A stretch of DNA of 64,000 nucleotides from Anaeramoeba flamelloides (lineage: Eukaryota; Metamonada; Anaeramoebidae): positions 1,550,001-1,614,000 of the forward strand of contig JANTQA010000020.1 in assembly GCA_027625915.1 (NCBI GenBank), written 5' to 3'. The notes beneath the pieces are model-generated. The model was not told the DNA's origin. It made no database searches and saw nothing but the letters and a program-made list of their open reading frames with translations. The translations under genes and the position numbers were made by a program. How positions within the stretch are numbered: the stretch's first letter is position 1; each line of letters opens with the position of its first letter. This document shows, piece after piece, positions 38,117 to 49,231 of the stretch.

Positions 38117-41100
38117 CTATTTATCTTTTTTTTCATCTTGTTTATTTTTGTTAATTGTATTCGGTACTACTATTGCTTGAGATGAAGAAGATTTGCCACC
38201 AAGCATAAAGGCTTTAATAGAATTCCATGTTCGTGGTCCAATGAACCTATAATTGTAAATAATAAGAAGAATTATAACAAAATAAAATATTAATTATTAA
38301 AAAATTTATAATAAATATAATATAAGAATAATTTATAATAATATAAGAATAATGAGAGGAAGAAAAATAAAATTAATAAAAAATGATTTAGTATGATTAT
38401 TACCTGATCAGCATCAAATGTAGATTAAATTTATGGAGGAAAAATCCGCCAACCCCTAATAATGCAAGTAATATGAATAGAATTGGATTTCTAATAATTT
38501 TGATTGCATCGTTTCTTCCGAAAAATAATAAAAGTAACCAGAAAAAGTTTGGAATTTTCATTGATGTTTTATTTGATTGTTGAATACTCATTGCTTCGCG
38601 ATAAGACATTTCGATATCTTTTTTATAAAGTTTAATTTGGATTTCATATTCTTTATCATCAATAATTACATGCTCTTCGTCTTCTTCAGCTTCTTTTTCT
38701 AATTCGTTTTCATCAGTTTCTATTACTTCTTCTTCATCATCTAAATCAAGATTATTATTTCTACCTTCTTGATTCATAAGGGATTTTGGGAGATAGATTG
38801 ATTTAAGTAAATTTAATAAATTTATTCCTTCGTTTGTAGCTGTTTCAAAGAGTTGAGGAAGATCGGAAACAATTGTGAAATCTCTTGGAGTATGATTTTC
38901 GCCATATTTGAATTTTTCATCAAATCTTTCTTTCATATGAATGCCAATAAATCTTGCATTTTCTTTAAATTTATCAATAACTACCTGTTTTGCTTTTTCA
39001 TAAAATTGATTTATAGTGTCATTCATTTGTTCTTCAGTAGCCTCCATACCTATAATTGATATTTAATTCAATTAATCATATAAAAAAAAATCCAAAATAA
39101 AAATATTATAGAATATTTGAAAATATTTGTAAAGAGACGATGTGGTAAATTAATTAATAAAGAGAAGAAGAAGAAGAAGGAGAAGAAGAAGGAGAAGGAG
39201 AAGAAGAAACAACAACAAGAACAACAAGAAGGAAAAGAAGAACAAGAACAAGAACAAGAACAAGAAGGAAAAGTAAAAACGGAATAAAAAATATAAGGCG
39301 CAGAAATGTTTATATTACCTTTTAAATATTTTTCAAATTCAAAAATTGTATATTTAGTCATTGAAGTAAATAACCCCTTAACTTTGAATTGAATTTGGTT
39401 TTCAATAAATCCTAGTAAGTTGTCTAATTCTGGTGTAATTCTATTTACATAATCATCATAGAGCTTTTTTTTAATTCTCTTTAAGGCATGGTTTTTTTGT
39501 TCATGAATATAATTATCAACCAAATTTTCTAGTTCTAGTGTAAATTGTTCGATGGACCAACTTGAATTTGGCAATAATGAATTATTACTTGTATTTTCAA
39601 ATTCCTCGTAAATAACCATTTTTAATTGATTAATTTTTTTGGCAAATTCTAAACTGATTTCGTTATCTTTAAATTCTTTTTCAAATTTTCTTTGGAATTT
39701 TTTAAATAATTTTTTAGAAACATTTTTCATTTGATAAGTAAATTGTTTAAATAATTCCTCATTAATTTTTTCTTCGAGTTCTTCCTGTTTTTGTTGGCTG
39801 ACCTCTTGAACATATCTATTTGCTGGGATTTTATATTCATCTATATAACAAAGAGATTAATAAATAAATGAAATAATAAATGAATAAATGAAATAATAGA
39901 TAAATGAATAAATAAATTAATAAAACAATAAATGAATGAATTAATAAATGAATGAATAAATGATTAAAGAAACAAGTGAATAAATAAATGAACGATTTAA
40001 TGATTAAAGAAATGAATAATTTCAATAATATTAGAATTTTGAATAAAAATTTATCAAAATTTGAAATATTTTTTCGTTATGGAATTTGGTTTTTTTTTTT
40101 CAAATTAATGCAACTTTTATAAATATAACAATACATAAACTCCCAATTCACAATTTTTAACAGACCAAAATTCAATTTTTGAAAAAAAATCTTTTTAAGT
40201 GTATTATTTGAGAAATAACAAATTAGAACAACTAACTTGTCTGAATATTAATAATTGTTCATCTGTTATCACAAAACAAAAAATAATTAATTTTAAATCA
40301 AAATAATAAAAAATTATTTCCCTAATTTTGGAGATGGACTAACAAAAAAATGAATTGTTAATTTTGTTGAAATTTCACAAAAATAATTATTGATCGATCA
40401 AATGATTAGATATCATTAACTGACTTTATTTGTGTTTTTATTTAAAAGAACTCAAATGTAAATTAATGTTAATGGTTATAAAATAAATTTTTTGATAGAA
40501 TGAAAAGGATTAGATAATTGGAAAAACTAAATGAAAACAAAACACTAAAAGATGAAAACAAAACAAAAAACAAATATTATGAGTAAACAATAAAAATATT
40601 TTGAAAAAAAATTATTTCCAAATTGAATCAAATTCAAGTAGTGTTATTTTTTAAAGCTTTTAATTGTGCCAAAAACTTTGAATCTTTGCTTAATTTTTTT
40701 TTTTTTTGATTTTCAACAAAAGAAAATATGGTTATAGCTGACAACAAAGATATATGAAATTGTAATCAATTTCATAAAAAAATGTGCATTTAAAGTTACT
40801 ATAATATTTCAATAAAAATTTCCTTGGAATTTCAAGGTAACTTCCATTGACTATTTCAATGATGATTCATTAAATTTCATTAAAAAATTCAATATATTTC
40901 CAATTAAATTTCATTTTATTTTCATAAATGCTTGCTTCAAAAATAGTCTCATATTCATATCATTTTTGTTCTCATGTATAAGGGTTTGATTTGAAAAATC
41001 TTGAAGCAATTTTTATTGTGTTGATTTTTTTTTTTTATTTTTGATTTGATTTAAAATCTACAGTCAGTTCCACCTTTACAGCAGAAACTTTGAACGAAAA

Positions 41101-44100
41101 TTAAGACACAAGAAAAATCTCTTAATTAAAACAAAATTTGGAATTTTTTTTACAAAATATTTGATTTGGATTCGAAACTTGTGCCCTAATTTGAAATTTT
41201 TATTGTTCCTTAAATTTCGTTGAAAGTTTATGTCTTAAAAGTGGAGCTGGTTGTATTAGTATTCATTATTTTTTTATATGCGTGGTTTAGTTGGTGATTG
41301 TTATTCAAACAATTATATAAAAAAAAAAAAAATAAGGTTTGATTTTTTTGAAATATAGTAACTCGTGAATACATTAAATGTTTTTTAATAAAAAAAAATA
41401 ATTGCTAAACTAAAATAAATTGTTTTCTTTTTGATTTATATCATTGAACGAAAAATTGATAATTGTATATCTTTGTTTACTTTATTTAAATCACTAAAAT
41501 AAAAATTTCAGATAAAAAAAAATATTTTATTAATATTTTTTTTTGGTTGAAATTAATTTATATTTTTTCGATTAGAAATTCTATTAAAATATGATCACTT
41601 TATTTTTGAAATTTTTTATTTATTTTAATTATCTTATGGTGTTATTTTTCTCGAGAGCAAAAATATTAAAAAAAATATAAAAAATGATGCTATATTTTTC
41701 AGATCTACATCACTTTATATATTTGTTATTAATTCAAAAATCATAACAAGTATTTAATTTTACTTATTAATTATTGTTTGATGAAATTAAAAACAATTTT
41801 TGACTGAAAAAAGGAAATAATTATTTGAAAATAAGGAAGAATATTTGATTGATATTTGTATTTAAATATTCAAAATAATTTTTGATGAATTATAAAATGT
41901 AATTAATTGTTTTTTGTTTTTCTAAATTAGTGAATTAAACTAGATTCCAAAAATTTGGACACAGTTTATAAAGTTGAAAGAACATCATTACTGCACTTTA
42001 AATTCAAATTGGAAAGAATTTTGATTTTACAAACAATTTCATTTTTTGTCTTTTTTGTTTTGTTTTCATTTCCTTTTTTGCAGTTACGTAATCTGTTTGG
42101 TTAGATCTCGAAATTTTTTTCAATGGTTGATAGAAGGTTAGTGTTGAGTTTGTTAAATTGGAAAATCAAATACAATTGGTAGATGGTATCTTATCATTTG
42201 ATCGATCAACAATGGTTGGTGAAATTTCAACAAATTTACCAATACATTTTTTGTTCCGCTCGTTTCATTATTTTGGACACACCTGTTTTTATTTTTGAGT
42301 TTTAAATTTTTTTCTTTTATTTGGATGAAAATGATTACTTATAAAAACATTAATACCTTGCTACTTAAATGTAGTTTTATATTAGGTTTGGGAAAATACA
42401 ATAAATTGGTTTTTTTTTTGCCTATTTTTGATTTTGGGTGTGTCCAAAATTTTTGGAACGGGGTTTATTTATCAATATTCTATTGATCGAACAAAAACTA
42501 TTAATGAAAATTGTAAATTCCTTTTCTTTTTATTTACTATTTTAATGAATCCAAAAAAAGGGGATTAAAAATTTTTCATAAAGTTTTAAAATATTCAATG
42601 TAACAAAAACAAATTTTTCAATTTTTTGTTTGTTTGATATTTCAAAAAAAATAAATCGATAATGACTTTTTTATTTTTGTACTTACTAAAGTTTAAACAA
42701 TATAAATTAAAGACTAATAATCATTTTTTAATTTTTTTCTAATATTCAAATTTTGAAAATGGTAATGTGATAGTATTTTTTGAACGGTTAATATGTTTTC
42801 ATATGTTTCAAAATAGCGTTATGATTATTTTATTTTACAATCAAATTAACTGTTAATTGTAAAATATTTTATAAAATTGTAAAATATTTTTTAAAATTGC
42901 AAAATATTTTTTAAAATTGTAAAATATTTTATAAAATTGTAAATGATCTTTTATTTTTAACAAAATATTCAAACTATTTATTAATATTTGATTTGAGAAA
43001 TGAAATGAGAGCTACAATTCATTTTTTTTTTTTGAATATTGATTCAAAAAAAAATAAAAAATAAATAGCTAAATGCTTTTAAGTATCAAATTAAATGTAA
43101 ATACTAATTAATGCAAAAGAAGAGAAAAAGAAAGAAAGAAAGAAAGAAAAAAAAAAAATTCATACCAATAATTTCGTTAAAAAGTTTATTCATAAGTTGA
43201 CCAAGCTCTGGTAAAATTTTGTCTTTTTGAAGAGGTTCAACAATCCTTTCCAGTAAAAGAGTTTCAAATTTTTTAAAGCATTCATTTTTAATTTCATCAC
43301 AACGAAATAAGGAAAGCATTTCCTTTTGTGTTGGTATATCTAAAGCCTTATTTGTTAAGATGGTGTCCCAAATATTTTGAAGATAGTCTGGTAAACCATC
43401 AGAAGGGATTTGGCGATGGTATTCGGGTTTGAAAAGATAAAATGTATTATTTTTATCAAGGAAGAAATCTTTGATTTGTTTCACACCCTTATTGAATTTT
43501 TTTGGTTGAAGTATCTTGTGAACAAGATTAAAAAATTGTAAATCAAAAAATTGTTCAATTTTGGAGTCTTTAAATTGTTCTGGCTTTTGGATTTGATCCC
43601 AGATCAAATTAATATTATCTAAGATTTTTTTTTTTAATAATGGAAATTCGACTGTTCCAGTAAAGTCTCTGACTAAAAAGCAAATTAGTGTTCGGCTCCT
43701 TTTTAGTGCAAGGCGAAAAGTTTGAAAAAACAAAAAGAAAAGAGAGAAAAAAAAAAAAGAAAAGAGTTGGAACAAAACATTGAACAAACGTTAAGAATTT
43801 GGAATTGATTAAAAAAAAAAAATAAAAAATAAAAAGTTTTTTTTCTTTTTAAAAAAGAAACCAAAACAAAACACCACTTAAAAATAACAAACAAAAAACA
43901 AAAATCGAAAATTTTCTTACTGTTCTGTTGTAAATAATTCTAAATTAACTTCAAATACTGTTTTTAAGAGACCATAATTTGCTGCGTCATATCTTCCAAT
44001 ATCTGTTTCCCAAAGATTTACGATTAAAATTTCAGCAATTGCGAGACAAAATAATGAACTTTTTCTTTCAAATTTCTAAAGGTTTTTAAACAGGCAACAC

Positions 44101-44611
44101 AAAAAAAATAAAAATTAAAAAAGAAAAGAAAAAAAAAAAAAAAAAAATTAAAAAAGGATTTAAAAACAGAAAAGCAAATTTAAATCAAAACTCAGAAGCA
44201 AAATTTGTGTCTTTCGTTACAAATAGTACTATCTGAAAAAGAAATTAAAGGGATATTTACAATATGATCTTCTCCTCTTTCTGACGAATCTGTACCTTCA
44301 ACATCTAACACAAGTGTGTCTGAAGATGCTGACTTTCCCATCCAGATACCTTGTGTTGTTTGATTTAGCCCTTGTGTCTCGTCCATAACGGGGAAGTTTG
44401 TTCCAAAGAGCAAATTAAGGATTGTACTTTTACCTGATGATTGGCAACCAATAATCCCAATTGTGTGGTAATTGTTTCCTTTGCTTAAAATGTCCCACGA
44501 CTTCATGACGTCTTTTGTATTCCCAACCATTTTTTCCTCTCCATCGATTAATTGAAATAATCGGGTGTTCGAAATATTATGAACTTTAATTTCTTTTTTG
44601 GTTTCAGACAT
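38117..44611 (-). CDS. SEY1: SEY1/RHD3 dynamin-like GTPase (ER membrane fusion)
   Basis: Atlastin-class GTPase that fuses ER tubules homotypically. Six exons on the minus strand: 44611-44261, 44075-43921, 43698-43166, 39840-39319, 39049-38404 and 38246-38117 (TAG stop). All junction phases agree, giving 778 residues, essentially the yeast Sey1 size. Exon 1 has the P-loop [17 protein letters not shown], switch region [10 protein letters not shown] and [16 protein letters not shown]. Exon 2 has [20 protein letters not shown] and [15 protein letters not shown]. Exon 3 has the G4-type RD ([11 protein letters not shown]) and the start of the helical middle domain, which continues through exons 4-5. 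An acidic loop ([20 protein letters not shown]) precedes the paired transmembrane hairpin (about residues 687-735). Exon 6 supplies a short cytosolic tail. Introns are 157-269 bp except the 3.3 kb third one. Confidence 0.94.
39150..39282 (-). repeat. (CTT)n-like pyrimidine tract in SEY1 intron 4
   Basis: On the sense (minus) strand this is about 130 bp of almost pure C/T, dominated by CTT and CTTGTT units. It occupies half of the 269-bp intron and lies toward its 3' half with respect to the donor. An open frame through it reads as Ser/Cys/Phe-rich junk. Confidence 0.8.
39855..40020. repeat. Degenerate (AATAAATG)n repeat
   Basis: Units such as AATAAATGAA and AATGAATGAATAAAT repeat for about 165 bp just inside the acceptor end of SEY1 intron 3. 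Confidence 0.75.
40136..40692 (-). mobile_element. R2 family TIR element in SEY1 intron 3
   Basis: Left end ATAAACTCCCAATTCACAAT, then TTTTTAACAGACC. Right end CTTTGAATCTTTGCTTAA. Internal TTATTGATCGATCAAATGAT is shared with other copies. Confidence 0.7.
41935..42473 (+). mobile_element. R2 family TIR element, best-preserved ends
   Basis: The left end ATTCCAAAAATTTGGACACA and the right end TGTGTCCAAAATTTTTGGAA are nearly perfect complements. It is about 85-90 percent similar by eye to copy 1 at 2766-3310. Confidence 0.8.
42851..42945. repeat. 20-bp tandem repeat
   Basis: The unit TAAAATTGTAAAATATTTTA repeats about 4.5 times with one or two base changes per unit. Confidence 0.88.
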
Positions 44612-45269
44612 TTATCTCAAAAAAATTGAATAAATTAAAAAAAATAAATTATCGATTATTCCTACAATTTTCTTATCAAATGATATTATGCTTTTCAAAT
44701 ATTCAGTAATTTGTAAATTCCTCGCTTTTACTTGTTTTTATTATCAGATATTTCAACAATGTTTATTTGTAAAAAGCTCTTGAAAAGTTTTCGTTTAGTT
44801 TTGATAAAAGACTAAAACAACATCTCTTTGCAATTTAAAGAATAATGTTTGGAACACAAAGAAACTAAGAACAAAGATAATAACATCACTTTTAAGTTGT
44901 TTAACAAATGTTTTGTGAAATATTCAAGTTCTTAATCTTTTTACTTTGTTGTTTTTTTTCCTTTATTTATTTACTTTATTAACTCAAAGTTTGAATTAAG
45001 TGTTTTTCTGGTTTTAGTGAATTTAGCTTTTAGAGTGATGGTTTTATAATGGAAATTTCTCGTGTTTTTATAAATAGTTCTGGAATTAACTTTTCCACCT
45101 AATAACTTTTTATTACATTGTTAAATGAAAGTGAAACGATATTTAAATAATTAATGGGTGATAAGGAAATGAATAACTGGGTAATTCATTTCAATCCTCA
45201 GGAATAAAGGTTTTTCTTTAATGAAAAAATACTATCTCAAAAACTATTAAAAAAGCCTTTAGTATTTAA

Positions 45270-45829
45270 GGTTTACAATCACTGACATTTGAAAAAAGGT
45301 TGTCTTGTGTATTGTTATGACTACTTGCCAATTTGATTCTTATCTGATTAATCTTGTTCTTGGTATGGGCTTTAATAATGGTTCAAAATGGCAATTTTTA
45401 ACTTTTTTTTTTTTTTTCAAAAATCCGAATTGATATGTGTAAGGCTAATATATTGGAAGAAAAGTCATATATAAATTTTGGTTTTTTGAGTTTCAGCTTG
45501 AATCTTGATTTATTGTGTTTTCAATTAACTAAATAAAAAAATAATAAATATTTTGTAAACGCTCCCAATAAAACTAAACCTAAATAAAAAATTTCAATCA
45601 ACACAATACATTTCAATTTTTTTTATTGATTAAGTTCAAGTCAATTCATCTTACATACATCAATTCGGATTTTGGAAAAAAAAAATAAATAGTCAAAAGT
45701 TGCCATTTTGGCAACTTGCTATTAAAACCAATATTAAGCACAATATCGATCAGATAAAACCCAAATTAGCATGTAGTCACCACCTAGACAATATATATAT
45801 ATATATTCAAATACCAGGGATTGTAAACC
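45270..45829. mobile_element. Fold-back element with arms of about 180 bp
   Basis: The left arm (45270-45450) and right arm (45640-45829) are inverted copies in ordered blocks: GGTTTACAATC, CTGA/CTGG-ATTTGAA, TTTTATCTGAT-type, AATGGCAA and AAAATCCGAATTGAT. The inner 190 bp is also partly palindromic. Arm divergence is roughly 25-30 percent by eye, so it is old. Confidence 0.72.
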
Positions 45830-47323
45830 GTAAGGTGTCAGCAAACCAAAAAAAAAAAATTTAAATAAATTTTAATAGTAAAAATTCAAAAAAAATTACC
45901 AGCATCTTGAAATTTAAAAATTGTGTAGAAAGTCTCATGACTTGAAACAAAAATTACTTTTAAAGGAATTTTTTCAAATAAATAATTTTTTTAAAAAGGT
46001 TGATATTTTTTACTCATTTTTTAAAAGTCCAAATCTAAAATTTTCAGAAAATTTCAAAGATATTTTTCTTTGAGAAGGAAAGAAATCTTATTATTGTAAG
46101 TAAAGGAAGTGTGCAAAATTTCAATTTTTAAAAAAAACCTCGAAATTTTTGGAATAACTCAATATAAAAAATCGAATTAATTTTAAATAAAGTATAAAAA
46201 ATATTTTAGACCTAGAATACACACACATATATATATATGATTAAAATAAGATTTCCAATCTATTTTTTCTTTTTATTGAATAATTTAATGAGAAAAAAAA
46301 AACCAAACCATTAAGGTAAATTATATCCCGGAATACTTTTTTTCAAACCTAGAAAAATCAACTTCTAACCAAAAGAAATACTGTATAATTTGATTATTTT
46401 TAATAAATAATTAATATCCCAATATTAATTCTTCCAATGGGTTATTAATAAACCCAAAGTTAAAAAAAAAAATATAAATTTGCTTTAATATCATTTATCA
46501 CTTTTTTAATTATTTTTAAACAAATATAATTAATTTGAATTAATAATCCTAATTAAATAAAATAAAATAACTTTCATAATAAAACTGATTTATATCATAA
46601 CAACTTTAAGTTCTGTACTCTGGAATATTTGAATAAGATCATTATTCAATATTTTAATTTTCAAGAAATTTAATAAATATTTACTATTGTAAATAATATA
46701 TCAATTTATCCTAATATTCAAATATCAAATAGTTGATTTCTTTTTTATTTTTTTGTTTCAAAAATAAAATTCAAGTTTCAATATTATTAACCTATAAAAA
46801 CAGTCGAAAATTATAAAAAGTGAGATTTCGTAAAAATAATAATGTTTTGCAAAATTTTCTTTTTTCTAATTTGATCCAAAAATCCAAATAAGAAAAGATC
46901 AAAGATAGATAATAATTTGTTAAATATGAATTATTTTATTAAAAGCAATTCATTTCTTTAAAGGTGATAAATTGAGTTATTTAACAAGTTTATTTGTATA
47001 TTTTTGTAAATAAGGATTCTTTGGACTTTATTAAAGAATAAGATTTATTTGTCCTTAAATTACCCATTGAGTTCAAAAATCCCCAAAATGCAGTACTTTT
47101 ACTAAATAAAAATAATATATCTCAATTCAATCAATATAAGCTGAATATATCATTTTTTTTTTATTTAAAAAATGGAAAGAAGGAAATAATATGACATAGT
47201 GATTTTTTTTTTGGAATATGCACCTTCACAATAATAAGAGATTGATTTTTATAAAAAAATAAAAAAAAAAATATTAAATGAATTGCTTTTAAACAAAACA
47301 TTTTTGAAATATTTGTATTTTTT

Positions 47324-47838
47324 ATAAACACCAATTCAAAATTTTTAACATACCAAAATTCGGTTTTTTAAAAAAAAAATATTTAATTAATTTTAGAAAA
47401 AATACTATATTTGAACTATACCATGATTGATATTTTAACAATTATTTCTAGCCTCCATAAACTTCCAAAAAAATAAATAATTATGAATACTGATAAATCT
47501 AGGGTGTTTTTTAATTGTTTTTGGAAAGCACATAACTAATAAATATATTGGTAAATTTATTTAAATTATATTATCAATATTGTTCAACCATTTATTAGAT
47601 AACATCAACTAATTTTATTTGGGTTTTTCTATTTTGAAGAACCCGATTTTGACCAAATATCAATTATGTGAAAATTTTTTTGATGAAAAAAGATAGATAA
47701 TGTAATTCAAAAAATTAAAAAAATAAAGATGAAAAAAATAATTTTAATTTTTTCGAAAATCAAAATTATATCTAAATTGGATGAAATTCATATTATTACA
47801 TTTATTTTCACTCTGTATAAAATTTCGAATTTTCATTT
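47324..47838 (-). mobile_element. R2 family TIR element
   Basis: Left end ATAAACACCAATTCAAAATT, then TTTTAACATACC. Internal ATCAACTAATTTTATTTGGG and TTCTATTTTGAAGAAC are shared with the 18670 copy. The right end is degenerate. Confidence 0.68.
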
Positions 47839-47950
47839 GATTTCGTATTTATATTGTGACATTTTATCCGAATTAATTTTTGATAGAGCTGATTTATCTT
47901 AAAAATCTTGAATCTAAGAAACAAAAGTTGAAATTGAAAAAAAATTAAAA

Positions 47951-48151
47951 AAAGGCTGTAAATAGTCTCTATATAAAAATTCTTTTTGAAAAAGAACAAA
48001 TAAACTTTTTTTTTTTTTGAAGAATAAATTTTAAGTAATCTCAGTTCCATTTAAATGGTGACAGTTTTATTAAAGAAATAGAACATATTCCATGATTTTA
48101 ACTCACTATATTTCTCAAAATAAATTTTTATATAGAGACTATTTAAGGCTT
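47951..48151. mobile_element. Short R1-like TIR element (about 200 bp)
   Basis: The left end AAAGGCTGTAAATAGTCTCT continues to ATATAAAAATT. The complement of the right end reads AAAAGCCTTAAATAGTCTCT and continues to ATATAAAAATT. The TIR is about 30 bp. It shares the TAGTCTCTAT core with R1. Confidence 0.72.
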
Positions 48152-49231
48152 TTTTTTTTGTTTTTTCATCTTTCTCTTCTTTTTTTCTTTTTCTTTCTCT
48201 TTCTTTATCTTCCTTTCTGTTTTATTTAAATTGAGTTTGTTTATATATATATAATCCTAAGAAACTTTAAAAAAATCTTGGATGTGTAATTTTTTTTATA
48301 ATCAATATATTTACTATTAAAAAAATTAATTTCATGAATAAAATATTACCAAAAGAAATTGAGAAATTTTGAAAGAGTCTGTCCCAATGAAGGATCCATA
48401 AATTTTTTTAACAATTTTTTTTTTTATAAAATTATAGTTCTTCCAAGTATTTTTTATGAATATCAACTCTAATCAGAACTTTATTATTTCTAAATAACAA
48501 ATAAATATTCGTTGGTTATTAAAAAATGAATAAATTGTTCATTTTTGTTTCTACCCCTTTTAGTGAAATAGAGTTAAATTTCTCACCAACTTTTCGATTT
48601 TTCAACTATTTTGATGATCTGGAAAATTTTTTGCTCAATTTACAAAATATTTTGGTATATGAGATCTTTTAGGAATTTTTTTTTTCTTGCAATATCAACT
48701 TTCTTATCTTTGATTCAACATTATAATATGAACTTTTTCTATTAAAATATGGTTCAAATAGTTATTAATAGTATCCAAGAGCAGAGGTATTCGAAAAGTC
48801 TTTCCACTACTCTATATTAAAAAGTGATGAGATCTAACAATATAACATGCCCTTGGCTCGATTTATTAGATCACATAAGACCAATGTTAAAATTTCTATT
48901 TAGAAGCCTGAATAACAATCGAGAGATATAATTTGTAAATAAAAAAAAAAAAAAAAATAAAAATAAAAATTAATTAAATCTCAAAATAAATTTATTGATT
49001 TTGATCTTTATTTTGTTTAATATTTGTCTTTTTAATTTATTAAATATATGGTTTTTGATATTAAAATAAGAACTATTTGTAAAAAAATAAAAAGAAATAG
49101 CCAAAAAAAAAAAAAAAAAACTTGATCAAAATAAATCTAATGTTTTTAAATTAAATAACCCAATAATAGTATAATATAAAAAATTTTTTTTTTGAAAATT
49201 AATTTTTATTATTATTTCCTAAATGTAGATT

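Larger units (their letters stand above)
39841..43165 (-). other. 3.3 kb third intron of SEY1
   Basis: Donor ATTG/GTATGA and acceptor TATAG/AT join NEIIG to [10 protein letters not shown] in phase. It contains an ATGAATAA-type repeat (39855-40020), two R2 copies in opposite orientation (40136-40692, 41935-42473) and a 20-bp tandem repeat (42851-42945). The segment 40700-41930 shows nothing else. Confidence 0.88.
44612..49231. other. 4.6 kb intergenic region upstream of SEY1
   Basis: No gene recognised. It contains a long-arm fold-back element (45270-45829), an R2 copy (47324-47838) and an R1-like short element (47951-48151). The rest is A/T-rich. A GC-richer patch at 48820-48910 shows no frame. 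Confidence 0.55.

Noticed and set aside
43703-43894. Phe-rich frame at 43703-43894, and the Phe-rich N-terminus upstream of SEY1 exon 3
   Set aside because: It lies in the 222-bp second intron; the in-phase acceptor is at 43699.
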